Position numbers and translations under genes: made by a program. Positions 41,595 to 56,130 of a DNA stretch of 64,000 bases are shown one piece after another. The notes below the pieces were generated by a model. That model was not told the DNA's origin, ran no database searches, and saw nothing but the letters and a program-made list of their open reading frames with translations. Origin of the DNA: Ficedula albicollis (taxonomy: Eukaryota; Chordata; Aves; Passeriformes; Muscicapidae); NCBI RefSeq assembly GCF_000247815.1, contig NC_021675.1, positions 67,856,193 through 67,920,192 of the forward strand, in the 5' to 3' direction. Position 1 is the stretch's first letter, and each line of letters begins with the position of its first letter.

Positions 41595-43980
41595 GGTTTT
41601 TTTTCCTAATTTAAATCCATCTGGTCAGTACAGACTGCAAATTAAACTCAGCCTTTAATACTGGGTTTCTGCTCTCTACAGCAGAGCTATAAATAATGGG
41701 AAAACAAGACAGAAGGAGAGAAAAAAAAAATCTTCCCAGAATTTCTGTAGATATATCACGATTAATTTTTTTTCTAAATGAAGAGCTATAATTAATACAA
41801 TATTAGCAAAGAGAAATCTAAGAGAAATCAAGAACTCATAGAGTTCTATGCCAGGGAGAAATGAAGGGAAGGAAGAAGAGGGTAAAGAGAATATACCCTC
41901 ATGTCACTCAGTCCATCTAACCTGTATGTCCTTCTGCAAAACCTCCAGTTCTGGGGTTTGAATTCTGCAGATTTGGCTTCAGTCACTGTCTGAGGCAGAG
42001 ACCAGTCCCTGCTGCTGCCCTGCAGCTGTGGCTGATTCTCTGGGCTGACTCAGCAGCAGAGGTCTCTCCACCACAAAGGCATTTCCTTCAAGGACTCTCC
42101 ATCACAAAGAGGCATTTTTTGCAGTGTTATCAAGTGTTTGAAAGCCAAATATAAAGGGGATGACTGACTTCCAAATTCCAGCTTAGTCCAAGGGACCTTA
42201 AAGTCACTCCTAAACCACCTCATGCATGTGTGAACTGGAATCTCTCTTAACAGACTCTTAATGCAGTTAACAGTTTCAGCTAATTACAGGAAAACATTGC
42301 CTTTCAGCACCATCATCTTAAAAGATCATTTCACTGTAGATAAAGAGAAAAAAATCAATATTAAAAGAAAAATAAAATCAAAGAGGATTGCAACTAAGAA
42401 TTGAGCCCACAAGAGCAACTTTCCTCTTCTTTTTTACTGCCCTGCTTCAGCATTTGTGATTCCAAGCAAAACAGATGCAGGAAAAGATGTAACTTCTTAA
42501 CTCGGACTTATTTTTTACATGCCAACACTGCTGTCCCTATAATCAGTATAATAGTAAATAGAAGCTAGTAAAATGTGAGTACATATAACTCAGAGAATAA
42601 TCTCTCATTACAAAATTGTCTTAAAAAAAAAAAAAAAGAAAAAAGAATAAGTTTGGTTATGATCTGTTTCTAGAAAAAGCACTGTTTTCATACAGTATTT
42701 TTTCTAATTTACCAGCTATGGTATGTTCCAGTCAGGGTGTCTGTAGGAATTTTTTTGGCTATTAGCTCATTTGCTCTCTCTTCTAAACTGAGGAGAAGCT
42801 GCGTGAGCAATTTGTCAGGTGAAATTAAACACCAGTTGGAAAGTTTTGTCTGTAGAGGCACTGGAATGAAAGGTGAACAGCTGTCACTTAATTCTGTATT
42901 TTGTAGTCCATTTCACTTGGATTAGTGTCCATCTCTTTCGGGACTGCTGCCTTCAGGATCTCAGAAGGCATCGTAGTGATTTCTGCACTCAGTCCAGAAC
43001 CCAAAACTAGCAGTGACCTCACAAAAGCATTAATGACATAAGTGGTCTGTCTGAGAACAGCATGGTGGTTTGCACAATCTCATCCTAAAGCATTTTTGTT
43101 TCTGTCCACTGAAGCATGTGGAATTCAGATGGAGCTGGATTGAACTGTAACATCTGTTCTGAAACCTCCTATTCTTGCCACTACCCTCACACTGTCCTCC
43201 CTGAGAACATAAAAACATATTGCACCATCCAGACTATTCTGCATTACCTACAATTTTCCAGAATGTTTGGGTTTTTTTTGTTTTTTTTTTCTACCTTGTT
43301 CCCCTGCATACAAATTTTAAATGTCCAGTTGTGTATTATGACACTTTACTTAAGGGCTTCATTTTGTAATCCCGAAAAAAACCTTAAATTTATCATCTGT
43401 TTAAGAGACCTGATAAAGAGACAATAGAGAGCAACATTTTATTCCCTCCTTTTCTGCTGAGTTGCTCCCTGGTCATGGCCCTCTCATTTGCTTTGCTCAT
43501 AATATTCTGAAACTGGTCATCCGAATATGAGTCAGATTTTAATGCTTTTTGTCTCTCCTGCTAGAAAGGCAATAAAGAGATATGGAGCAGGCTAAAAGTA
43601 CTGGGTATTGACTGTTTTAAATATGAATACCCACAGAAGACTGTATTTATTTAATAGCACTACTGCTGCTGTGGCAGTAATAAAGGCTATTTAAGACTTT
43701 TCTGGGTGGTGATTTTGTTTGTTCATCCCTTCTCTTTGCTTCAGAATGACTGTTTCTGCTCCTCAACCCATTTTGCAAGAGCTGTTAAATAGCTTCAAGC
43801 ATATTCCAGCAGAATCACTGATGCTTTGATTCTTATGTCCTTGATTTATCCTTTAGAATTCCCCAAGACCACTGAGATATGACAAATAATTTGGTTTTAG
43901 CCCTGTTAATGAGTTTATGTTATTCATTTAAACTAATTGTAAAGTTTTGCCTTCTATCATCTTTTTATCTTCTTCCATAA
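41595..43980. other. Noncoding DNA, no gene recognised
   Basis: No gene or named transposon. It holds one imperfect 31-bp repeat near 42.1 kb and T/GT-rich sequence near 43270. Confidence 0.5.
42064..42125. repeat. Imperfect 31-bp direct repeat
   Basis: 'ctctccaccacaaaggcatt' near 42064 is followed at 42095 by 'ctctccatcacaaagaggca'. The copies differ by a C/T change and a 2-bp indel and diverge at their ends. Confidence 0.7.
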
Positions 43981-44031
43981 GTGTGTGTGTATGTGTGTGT
44001 GTGTGTGTAAATAAATGAATAAATAAATAAT
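43981..44031. repeat. (GT)n then (AAAT)n compound microsatellite
   Basis: GT repeats broken once by 'at' (43981-44008) are followed directly by AAAT units with a GAAT interruption (to 44031). Confidence 0.95.
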
Positions 44032-46444
44032 AACTAAATTGACTCATCTGATTCTGTTCCTGCAGGTCTGGATTCAGGTTAGGAGTCACATTTTTGCTGT
44101 CTAGATCCAAAAACATGGATCCTCTTTGCTCTGGATCCATGATGCTCTCAAAATTCAGCTCTCTGTTTTGGACTTGGCAATTTTTTAGCTCATATTTCAG
44201 GCTTTTCACTTTCTTTGAAGACACAAATTGAAGTAAATCCTAGGCTTTGAAGATGGAGTGAGACCTGTAATTCTGTGACACCATTTCTCATTTATAGATG
44301 CTGCCCAATTGCTTGCCACTACTTAAATTTAGTCACAGGAAATCCAAACAAACATATTTTTAATTTAAGGTCATTTTCTTCCACAGGAAAGGCTAAAAGG
44401 GGCACTGTGTGTTACTCCACGACACTGTACACCTCTATGCATCTTTTTTACAGTTGCAAAATCAAGGTAGAAAACTTCTGTTCCCAACTTTTGTGGTTTC
44501 ACTCCTCCTGTAAAGATGTAGAATCACCTTCAGAGGGGAAGTCAGCTGGCAACTCAGACAGAGTTAACCACAACATGGATATCAATCCTTGCAAAAGAGC
44601 AGATGTTTGTGTTTTTCTCCTTGAGGATAAGTTTTATCAAAACAAAAGCCATGTTAATACTTGAGGTGAATATTCTATTAACAATAAATATATTCTGCCT
44701 TCCTAAGTTCCCTGCATAAAAAATGGAGATGCACTTACCCTGTTCAACATAATTTGTGTTTGCTAGAGCTGGTGATATGAATAGTCAGTATCCAAATTGA
44801 CAGTGAGATCTTTTACCCCTTTTTCCCATTGTCTGTGACACCCCTTTACCTGCCACAGCAGATGGGACTGAAATGTGTAATGCTCAATAATAAAATCTTT
44901 ATCCTTGTTTGCATCTTGGATTAAGTCACCCCCAACAAGTAATACTGAGATCTGACTAAAAGTGTTGCACAAGTGCAGAGGAAATAGCTTTCTGCTGGCA
45001 TTATTCACCTCCCTTAGGGTGAAAATAAAGCAGCAGAGCAGGTCTGGACTGACTGAAACACCTGGAGCAAGAGAAGAGATGGGCATAAAGAATTCTTACT
45101 CTTGTTTTGGCCCCCAGTGCACAGATAGATGCCATTGGTGTGTGACAACTGCATGAACAGGTCCACAGCCCTGCTTTCTCAGGTCAGTTTTTATCCCTTT
45201 TAACTTTCACCATTTCTGTCCTGCTGTCCTTTACAGATTGCTGGCAGGACGCAGGAGGAAAAAGTGGGAATTTTTCTCCGAGAGAATGATACAGTCACGT
45301 AACAAGTCTTAGAGGAGTGAAGCAAAACTTTGAGATAAAGTCCACTGAATAGGTCTCAGGAACCTGAATGTTTAGTCTAATTTTTATTCATCCATGAAAA
45401 GATGTGAAATGAAAATATCAATTCACTTAATCTCTTTTTTTTTTCTTGGAAGGCACCATGTCCATGCAAACTTTGGGAGAGTTCACTTTTTGGTTCAGTG
45501 AATGCTAGAGTAGTTTCCTAAGTCTAAGTAGTTTTGATGTTTGACTTACACAGAGACTCAAATTCCTTTGGGACTGGACTTAATCTTTCTTCTCCTACTT
45601 TTGTGTGGACCAGCTGCCCCTAAACTGCACCTGCACTAACCAAGGCAGATTGGCCCTCGGGGAGTCCCATAGGGAAGGAAGTGGCAGAAGGGGATGAATG
45701 CAGCTCTTTGTTTAATGTATGGTTTCCTGTTTAGGGCATGTAGGCCCCAAACTGCAAACCAGAGAATAAATCAGGGAATTCTTTAAATGAGGTTTAAAAG
45801 CTGCATGAAAGGAGAGAAACTGCTCTGAGTGCTTTCATTGTTCTGCCTCCATTTGCCATCTAATGCCTTGTACTTAAATCTGTCTTAATTAAGGATGTTT
45901 CCATTGAGGTGGAGAATGGTTTCATCTGTATTTCCGTTAATCACATCATCATGAACTATTTAAAGGTGTTTGACTCAAATACATTAGTGGGGTTTGTTTC
46001 CCTCACCCATGGTGAGCAAACCACTAAATGTGGAAGAATTTACAACTAGAAAAGTTACTTGGGATAAACTGTTATCTCTTAAAAAAGCTGTTAAGCCTTT
46101 TACATGCTGTCAAGGGACCAAAAATCAGGAAGCAGTTTGATAAGTGAACATGGCCAATGGAAAAAGCAAACTAACTAAAATTAATAAACAAAATTAATAA
46201 ATGATTAAGCCAGTTAGAGCCATTATGATGTGCCACATAAAATAGGGCATAGGGCTTTTTTTGGAATAGCTACTTTGTCTTGGTGATTAGCTAAAACTGA
46301 ATCTGGCAATTATTTTATGTTTCTGTATTCAGTTTTATTTTAAAAATTGTTTGAATGAATGGAGAATCAACCATATCATTTATCAAAAAGCTTTTCATTA
46401 TTATCTTCCCTATTAAAAATACAGATTTTATCCATCACCTACAT
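44032..46444. other. Noncoding DNA, no gene recognised
   Basis: Frames of 98-129 codons occur on both strands (for example 44275-44664 + and 44763-45086 -), but I recognise no domain in any of them, and they overlap antisense frames of similar length. Confidence 0.5.
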
Positions 46445-46509
46445 GAAGTTAGCTACAACTTTCATTAATTAAGCCTTACCATTAAGGAAATGCCTTAAAG
46501 AAGATTGCA

Positions 46510-46870
46510 AGAGGCTTTCTGGTCCATCTTTCAGCTTCTTGGCAGAAGCAAACCCCAGAAGTTTTCCCTGCCTCAGGGCAGGATTGCCTCTATCCAAAGC
46601 GTTCTTAACTAGAGTTTGTCTAAATTGTTCTTGAAAGACACAAATGATTCTGTGGTGCATAATCTCCCCAGTAAATCTATGCCAGTACTTTACTTATCTG
46701 CAGAAAGCTTTTTCCTGAGGCCTAACTGAAGTCTCTGTTTCAGAAATATAAGCCTCTTACTGCTTGTTTTATTCATAATGAAGAAGGAAAACAGATTATT
46801 TCTTTTTTTCCTTCCAGGTATCCCATGCAGTTGAAGACCATGTGCTCACTCTTCCCCCCACAATGATCAA
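46510..46870 (-). mobile_element. Old CR1/L3-like LINE fragment, first copy
   Basis: Reading the + strand, 'cagggcaggattgcctctat', 'actagagtttgtctaaattg', 'ttcttgaaag', 'ccagtactttactta', 'gaaagctttttcctgaggcc' and 'gttgaagaccatgtgctcac' follow the reverse complement of the ancient CR1/L3 3' region. It is strongly diverged, and the boundaries are approximate. Confidence 0.7.
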
Positions 46871-47299
46871 CTCTCATGTGCTACAGTCAGATTTCCTGTA
46901 CTACAAATATTTACCAAGTTCTTAATTCTGTAATCACCATTCTGGTATTCTTGGGAATCTCTCCATATTTCCAATGTATACGGCAAGCCAGCAGATTTGA
47001 TTCTATTATCCATAAAATTGAATATAATTTTATGTGTATTTATACACCTCATATATATACATACCTATATTTATTTCTTATTTGTTGACCTTTTGAATTA
47101 TAATAAGATACTTATATTGACTACATTAGCCAGAGACCAAGTCTCCTTTTCTATAAATATGGTTGGTCTTCATTGGGTGTAGGTCAAATCTAGTATTCAG
47201 AGAACTGAATTCAATTTTACTTCCTTCTAAAGAGGAAGTTAGCTACAACTTTCATTAATTAAGCCTTACCATTAAGGAAATGCCTTAAAGAAGATTGCA

Positions 47300-47660
47300 A
47301 GAGGCTTTCTGGTCCATCTTTCAGCTTCTTGGCAGAAGCAAACCCCAGAAGTTTTCCCTGCCTCAGGGCAGGATTGCCTCTATCCAAAGCGTTCTTAACT
47401 AGAGTTTGTCTAAATTGTTCTTGAAAGACACAAATGATTCTGTGGTGCATAATCTCCCCAGTAAATCTATGCCAGTACTTTACTTATCTGCAGAAAGCTT
47501 TTTCCTGAGGCCTAACTGAAGTCTCTGTTTCAGAAATATAAGCCTCTTACTGCTTGTTTTATTCATAATGAAGAAGGAAAACAGATTATTTCTTTTTTTC
47601 CTTCCAGGTATCCCATGCAGTTGAAGACCATGTGCTCACTCTTCCCCCCACAATGATCAA
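47300..47660 (-). mobile_element. Old CR1/L3-like LINE fragment, duplicated copy
   Basis: Same fragment as at 46510-46870, carried along in the 790-bp tandem duplication rather than inserted independently. No base differences are apparent between the two. Confidence 0.7.
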
Positions 47661-48015
47661 CTCTCATGTGCTACAGTCAGATTTCCTGTACTACAAATAT
47701 TTACCAAGTTCTTAATTCTGTAATCACCATTCTGGTATTCTTGGGAATCTCTCCATATTTCCAATGTATACGGCAAGCCAGCAGATTTGATTCTATTATC
47801 CATAAAATTGAATATAATTTTATGTGTATTTATACACCTCATATATATACATACCTATATTTATTTCTTATTTGTTGACCTTTTGAATTATAATAAGATA
47901 CTTATATTGACTACATTAGCCAGAGACCAAGTCTCCTTTTCTATAAATATGGTTGGTCTTCATTGGGTGTAGGTCAAATCTAGTATTCAGAGAACTGAAT
48001 TCAGTTTTACTTCCT

Positions 48016-48142
48016 TCTAAAGAGGGATGTACTCTCCTATTTTGTCTCAGGACAATCATGAAAAGAAACACAATCCAGGTCTAAAGAGGGATGTACTCTC
48101 CTATTTTGTCTCAGGACAATTATGAAAAGAAACACGATCCAG
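48016..48142. repeat. 64-bp two-copy tandem duplication chained to the 790-bp one
   Basis: Copies at 48016-48079 and 48080-48142 begin tctaaagagggatgtactc. They differ by C/T (caatcatg, caattatg) and A/G (cacaatcc, cacgatcc). The first copy begins inside the last 9 bp of the second 790-bp unit. Confidence 0.95.
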
Positions 48143-49770
48143 CTTCTTAACGAATTATTTCTTTGATGATGTTGCAGGTCTGAAATTTGTTTATTCCCCT
48201 ACAGTGTAAGAAAAGCTTACACCAAGCTGCCATCAAGTTTAGAGAAGTGAGGGCTACATTCTTCACTAAAAGCACCACGGAGGTGGGCTTACAGTGGCTG
48301 AGAAGTGCCATAAATATCTGCCAAGTTCATTGAACAGGCCCACCCTCCAGCCCTTAATGTTTTTGTCATTCAACTTTAGTCATTTCCAAGATGTGCTACA
48401 TTTTCACTTTATGGTCCTAGATGAGCTGGCAGAGGACTGACACATCTTTGGAAAGAGCTATTTCTAAGGTGAGATGAACCTTATCTGGTACTTTAAATAG
48501 TGCTGTAAGAGGTGAAGGAGGGGGGAGAAGGATTTGGAAGTTCCTTCTTTAGGCTGCTCTCAGTTTGAGAAGGTAACTTCAGATGTTCTTGCAAGATTGT
48601 GGTCACGATCAAGGATTAGATGGAAGGCAGGGTCACAGAGGGAGCAGGAATAGCAGGAGGAGAAGGTGTCTGAAGCTATTTGAATAAAGTAGGAGTGTTT
48701 TAAGTAAGTATTCAAGTAAAGAAAGATGTGAAGCATAGAAAGGAAAATGAAGTGTCTGCTCTATGAAGCATTTGAATCAAGAACAAGGATAGATGTGATA
48801 TTTGGGAGTTGCTATGGAAAAGAGCACTTGTATCATCCACAGAAGTTGGTATGTCTGCAACACCTCCAGAAAGAGCTATAAACATATTTCTTCCACCTTC
48901 CCCACGATACTCAAAGAGATAAGCTTACCTCAGGCCATCAGATATCTTCCCCTCCCTGAATAACCTATGGCCAATTTCAGACCAGCAGCTCAGTGTACAA
49001 ACGTGTCAGAAACTTAAAAGCTGCCTGAGAGGAGATCATGGGAAATCAATGGCAGCTCAAGCTCCTGAAGTATCAGGAGATTTGTTAGATGAAAACTCAC
49101 AAATGAAAGATGTCTGTTGCTGTGAACACCCCATTTCAGGGTCAGATCCTGGGCTGTCACGTTTTCTGCTCACTGTTTCATTTCCTCCTACAGCTAAAAA
49201 CTTTCATCTAAACTTCCCTCTTAGAAACAGGCCTTATCTGCCAGCCTGCATAGTTTGGAACTGAATAATTTCCTCCTTTTATTTCTACCCTCACCTTGAT
49301 GATATTTATTGATGAAGATCATGTTGCTCCCCAGTTTTTACTCTTCCAGACTCCATAAATTTATTTTCCTTACTCTCTCACCTTTATGTCTTATGATCTT
49401 CTAGTTCTTATATTGGTTTTGTTTCCCAATTTTGTAATTCCCTACATTTCTTCTGTTCATTCAGAACATCTGTTTTTCATTCTTTAACCCAATTTGTTAC
49501 AAGTAATTATTATAATGAAGCTCTCAGTTATGAAGTCTCCTGAAATCTGTGTGCTGAGAGCTGCTTTACAGCTCCTTTAAAGTTCATGTGTCTGTATTTG
49601 TGTCATGAAGTTTTACAAAAAGGGAGATAAATACAAGTTATTAGGATCTTTGCAAAGGTTGTCAGATACAAATATTTCATCTGTATTACACAGAAAACTG
49701 CAACCATTATCTAATAATCTCTTCCAGTTTTAAATCCAGTGAAAGGTATCAAATCCCTTGTATGAACACT
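48143..49770. other. Noncoding DNA, no gene recognised
   Basis: No gene, RNA or transposon recognised. A T/C-rich stretch lies at about 49260-49500. Confidence 0.5.
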
Positions 49771-49940
49771 CCCACAGTGAATTTAACAGTTTAGATATAA
49801 TTTTTAAGCTTCAAAGCTTGTGATGGAAAAGGTTGGTCTTTCTCCTGCTTGTTTACCCACAGTGAATTTAACAGTTTAGATATAATTTTTAAGCTTCAAA
49901 GCTTGTGATGGAAAAGGTTGGTCTTCCTCCTGCTTGTTTA
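49771..49940. repeat. 85-bp two-copy tandem duplication
   Basis: Copies at 49771-49855 and 49856-49940 begin cccacagtgaatttaacag and end cctgcttgttta. One T/C difference was seen (gtctttctcc, gtcttcctcc). Confidence 0.95.
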
Positions 49941-50052
49941 ATGATGTGTGAGAAGTTGATGAATTCTGGTACTGAACCAGTTGATGATGCCCTGCTTGTT
50001 TAATGATGTGTGAGAAGTTGATGAATTCTGGTAGTGAACCAGTTGATGATGC
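49929..50052. repeat. 62-bp two-copy tandem duplication chained to the 85-bp one
   Basis: Copies at 49929-49990 and 49991-50052 begin cctgcttgtttaatgatg. One C/G difference was seen (tactgaacc, tagtgaacc). The first copy shares its first 12 bp with the end of the preceding 85-bp unit. Confidence 0.95.
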
Positions 50053-50895
50053 CTTTAACTTTAAGTTCTTAAATATTTAGCTCAAACAGTAATATTCCAT
50101 TTTTATAATGTTGTTTATCCCTGACCAAAATCTCACTGTCAGACCAAGAAAAATTGGCTTGATACACGAACTGGGAGGTTTTCACAAACAAGTGAAGAAA
50201 GTTTAAAATAAAAGAATTTTAATATTGAGCAAGTGTGTGATTAGCATTACTTCTAAAAACTTTCACTTAAAAAATAATCTTCAGAAACTTAATAAATTTG
50301 AAACAGGAAGTCTCTAAACTCCTATTTATGAGATACATTTGGATCACAACCTGAGACTGAAAGTGTGTGAATTAGACTACAATTTCATGTTTCTTTGTTT
50401 TCTGTGACACCTGACTGGCTGTAAAGAACCCAAGTGTTTACATTGAAAGATTGTCTCCCTGCTGATAAAGATAATTGTTTAATGACAAAGGCTGAAATCT
50501 GAAATACAGGAAGCACCACCTCACAAGGGTAGTGCAAAAATGCCATCAGAGATGTCCTGCCTTATATGAGGAATGGTCCAGCAGGTCCCATGCCTAAAAT
50601 CAATTCTAACACCCATAAAACCAATTTCTAGGCTTTGCCTGTCCATCAGCAGATTCAAATGAAGTGGATTTTAAAGCATAATCCAGAGACTGTGGGTGAA
50701 AAAGCAGTGTATGGCAGACTTGGGTTCTCCTGTCACACTTCATGTCAGGAATTTTGAGAGATGTCTGTGTCGTTTTACCTGTGACCTTTACAAAACTGGG
50801 AGTTAATTCATTAGAGCCAGGAAGAGCTATTATCACTGTTTGTCCATGTAGATCCAAGACTATTTAACTAGAACAAATAATAGTCAAGAAATTAA
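50053..50895. other. Noncoding DNA, no gene recognised
   Basis: Nothing nameable between the chained duplications and the CR1 element. Confidence 0.5.
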
Positions 50896-51110
50896 AATCA
50901 TAGAATAAGAGAGGCATGGAGTGGTTTGGACTGGAAGAGGCCTTAAAGATCCTCTCACTCCAATCCTCTGCCATGGGCAGGGACACCTTCCACTGGACCA
51001 GGTCACTCAGAGCAGGGCTTTGGACACTGCCAGGGATCCAGGGGCAGCCACAGCTTCTCTGGGCACCCTGTGCCAGGGCCTCACCACGCTCACAGGAAAG
51101 AATTCCTTTT
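50896..51110 (-). mobile_element. CR1 LINE 3' end, reverse orientation
   Basis: It begins with the reverse-complemented CR1 terminus (aatcatagaata), then 'gtggtttggactggaagagg', 'ccttaaagatcctctcactc', 'ctgccatgggcagggacacc', 'ttccactggaccagg' and 'cagcttctctgggcaccctg', ending near 'caggaaagaattcctttt'. This is the CR1 3' tail in full order, among the clearest CR1 matches in the window and well conserved, hence relatively young. It is 5'-truncated with no ORF2 left. Confidence 0.95.
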
Positions 51111-54295
<3,185 letters not shown>

Positions 54296-55180
54296 CTAAG
54301 TTCTTGGAGATGCCTGCTCCAGGATATCTCTGCATACCAACAGGATTTGGAACAGAAAAGAGGCAGCAGCAGTGAGAGAAGAGATGAAGGGCTAACAAGG
54401 GAAGCTGAACATGCACAAGGCAGTGGGATGCTGCAAGAGTTGGGCAGTGTGATTGGAGAAAGCTCTCCCTCCTTTTGAAGGAAACAGCAGTCAGAGGAGA
54501 AAATATCAATGCTGCACTCACTTTACTCAAACAGGAAAGAAATGTGAAAGAGAAGAATATGATTGAAAACACCATTTCCAGGGACAGCTCAGTCTTGGCT
54601 ATCCTCATCTCCTTGTGTGACTGGAAATATGGACAAAGATCTTCATGTCATGTGTATATGCACGTGTTTTATCAGTACATCTGTAGTCCTGTACAGCTCA
54701 GATGGCTGTGAAGTCACCTGATGGAAAATGAGTTGTATGAAAGTTGCATTTAGGTTACCTTGGAAGGCTTGTTTGCTTTGGTGAATTTATTTTACTTGTT
54801 GTTGCCTCAGACCTGGCTGGAGTTTTCACCTGTATGTTTAGCCTTTGCTAAAATGTTATTCAAAGTGAACCTGATGGAAACACTGACCAACTGCTGAGTG
54901 GGCTAAGATATTAATGAAGCAGGAAGAACAGGAGAGGGAGAGAATAAAGCAAATGTCTTTATGGGATATCAGGTGTTTTTGTGATCATGGAATACATATT
55001 TGTGAATGATCCAGAAAAATTACAGATGTAACACTACACAGAGTTGTACTGATCAATGAATGGAAGAGAAGTCAGAAATGTCATATATTAATTTCATGCT
55101 GAGGAGTGTCAGCCTCTGTAGAGATGAGTGAGTGAGTCTTTCCATCTGTCCAAGCATTGGCTCAGTTTCCTGTGGGCTCC
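54296..55180. other. Noncoding DNA, no gene recognised
   Basis: Nothing nameable is seen here. Confidence 0.5.
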
Positions 55181-55378
55181 CTGGGGCGCCCCATGGACCC
55201 AAAGGTACCATGAGAAAATTGAATTCAAAGTGCCCAAGCTGATACAGAATGTGTGCTGCAGTTGAACAGCAAAGTTCTTCTGGGGCGCCCCATGGACCCA
55301 AAGGTACCATAAGAAAATTGAATTCAAAGTGCCCAAGCTGATACAGAATGTGTGCTGCAGTTGAGCAGCAAAGTTCTT
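55181..55378. repeat. 99-bp two-copy tandem duplication
   Basis: Copies at 55181-55279 and 55280-55378 begin ctggggcgccccatggacc and end cagcaaagttctt. Differences seen: 'catgagaa' against 'cataagaa', 'ttgaacag' against 'ttgagcag'. Confidence 0.95.
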
Positions 55379-55566
55379 TTGTGTGTGACATCAGAGCTGC
55401 TGTGGAGCTGGAGGACACAGGGTTGTTCCAGGCATGAAGGTAGCTGAGTAGATTTTGGAGACAACCTAACCTTTGTGTGTGACATCAGAGCTGCTGTGGA
55501 GCTTGAGGACACAGGGTTGTTCCAGGCATGAAGGTGGCTGAGTAGATTTTGGAGACAACCTAACAT
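55378..55566. repeat. 94-bp two-copy tandem duplication abutting the 99-bp one
   Basis: Copies starting at 55379 and 55473 contain gtgtgtgacatcagagctg and end acaacctaac. Differences seen: 'gctggagg' against 'gcttgagg', 'aggtagc' against 'aggtggc'. The array starts where the previous one ends. Confidence 0.95.
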
Positions 55567-55968
55567 GTTACAGTCGATATCCATACTCTTCTTGGGACAG
55601 AATGTGTAGAAAATAATTTTGTTTGCTGTGTCTAGGTTTAAACTAGCTGGTTTCCCAAAGAAATTTGCATATACCCAGCCAGGTACATCAGGATCAGGAG
55701 ACCAGAACTCAAGTATGAAATGCAAATTTCCCCACTCACAGACTATGCACAGCTCTGAGAAGATCTTTTAGAGGAAAACAGATTTGAACCTTGCCCATTT
55801 TTCTCTTATAGCTGAAAAACACTGCTAGGACAAATAATTTGTCTCAAGATTATTTCCTGAGTTCAGCAAATCACCAGAACACTTCAGTTAATACAGAACG
55901 AATTCAGATTTTTTTTTTCCTTTGGGCAAAAAGCACAATGAAATTCTCTTGAAGTTTATCAAAAATGT

Positions 55969-56130
55969 ATTCATAGAATCAAAGGACAATTTGTGTTGGA
56001 AGGGAGCAGAATCTCATTTACCTGCAGGACCTCTTATTACAGCACAGCCAGGTATTCTCAGGTATTCTCAGCTGTGCCACACAAGTCATGCCCTTGTCAA
56101 ATCCTCCAAAGGCAGGATGCCACATTGTTG
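55969..56130 (-). mobile_element. CR1 LINE 3' end, reverse orientation, degraded
   Basis: 'attcatagaatcaaaggaca' followed by 'atttgtgttggaagggagc' and 'ctgcaggacc' matches the reverse complement of the CR1 terminus. Downstream similarity fades and includes a local 11-bp duplication (ggtattctca twice near 56051-56070). Confidence 0.8.

Larger units (their letters stand above)
46445..48024. repeat. 790-bp two-copy tandem duplication, near identical
   Basis: Copies at 46445-47234 and 47235-48024 begin gaagttagctacaac and end ccttctaaagag. I found a single difference (A at 47214, G at 48004). The copies abut with no spacer and share the same short open frames, none of which resembles a gene. The unit carries an old CR1 fragment, so the duplication is far younger than the transposon in it. 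Confidence 0.97.

Noticed and set aside
44763..45086. 107-codon minus-strand frame with a 'VLLVGGDL' stretch that briefly recalls retroelement endonuclease motifs
   Set aside because: The surrounding residues do not follow the CR1 or L1 endonuclease order, and the resemblance is too short to use.
46445..48024. The 790-bp direct repeats as a pair of LTRs of an endogenous retrovirus
   Set aside because: The copies abut with no internal region, primer-binding site or polypurine tract between them and lack tg...ca ends.
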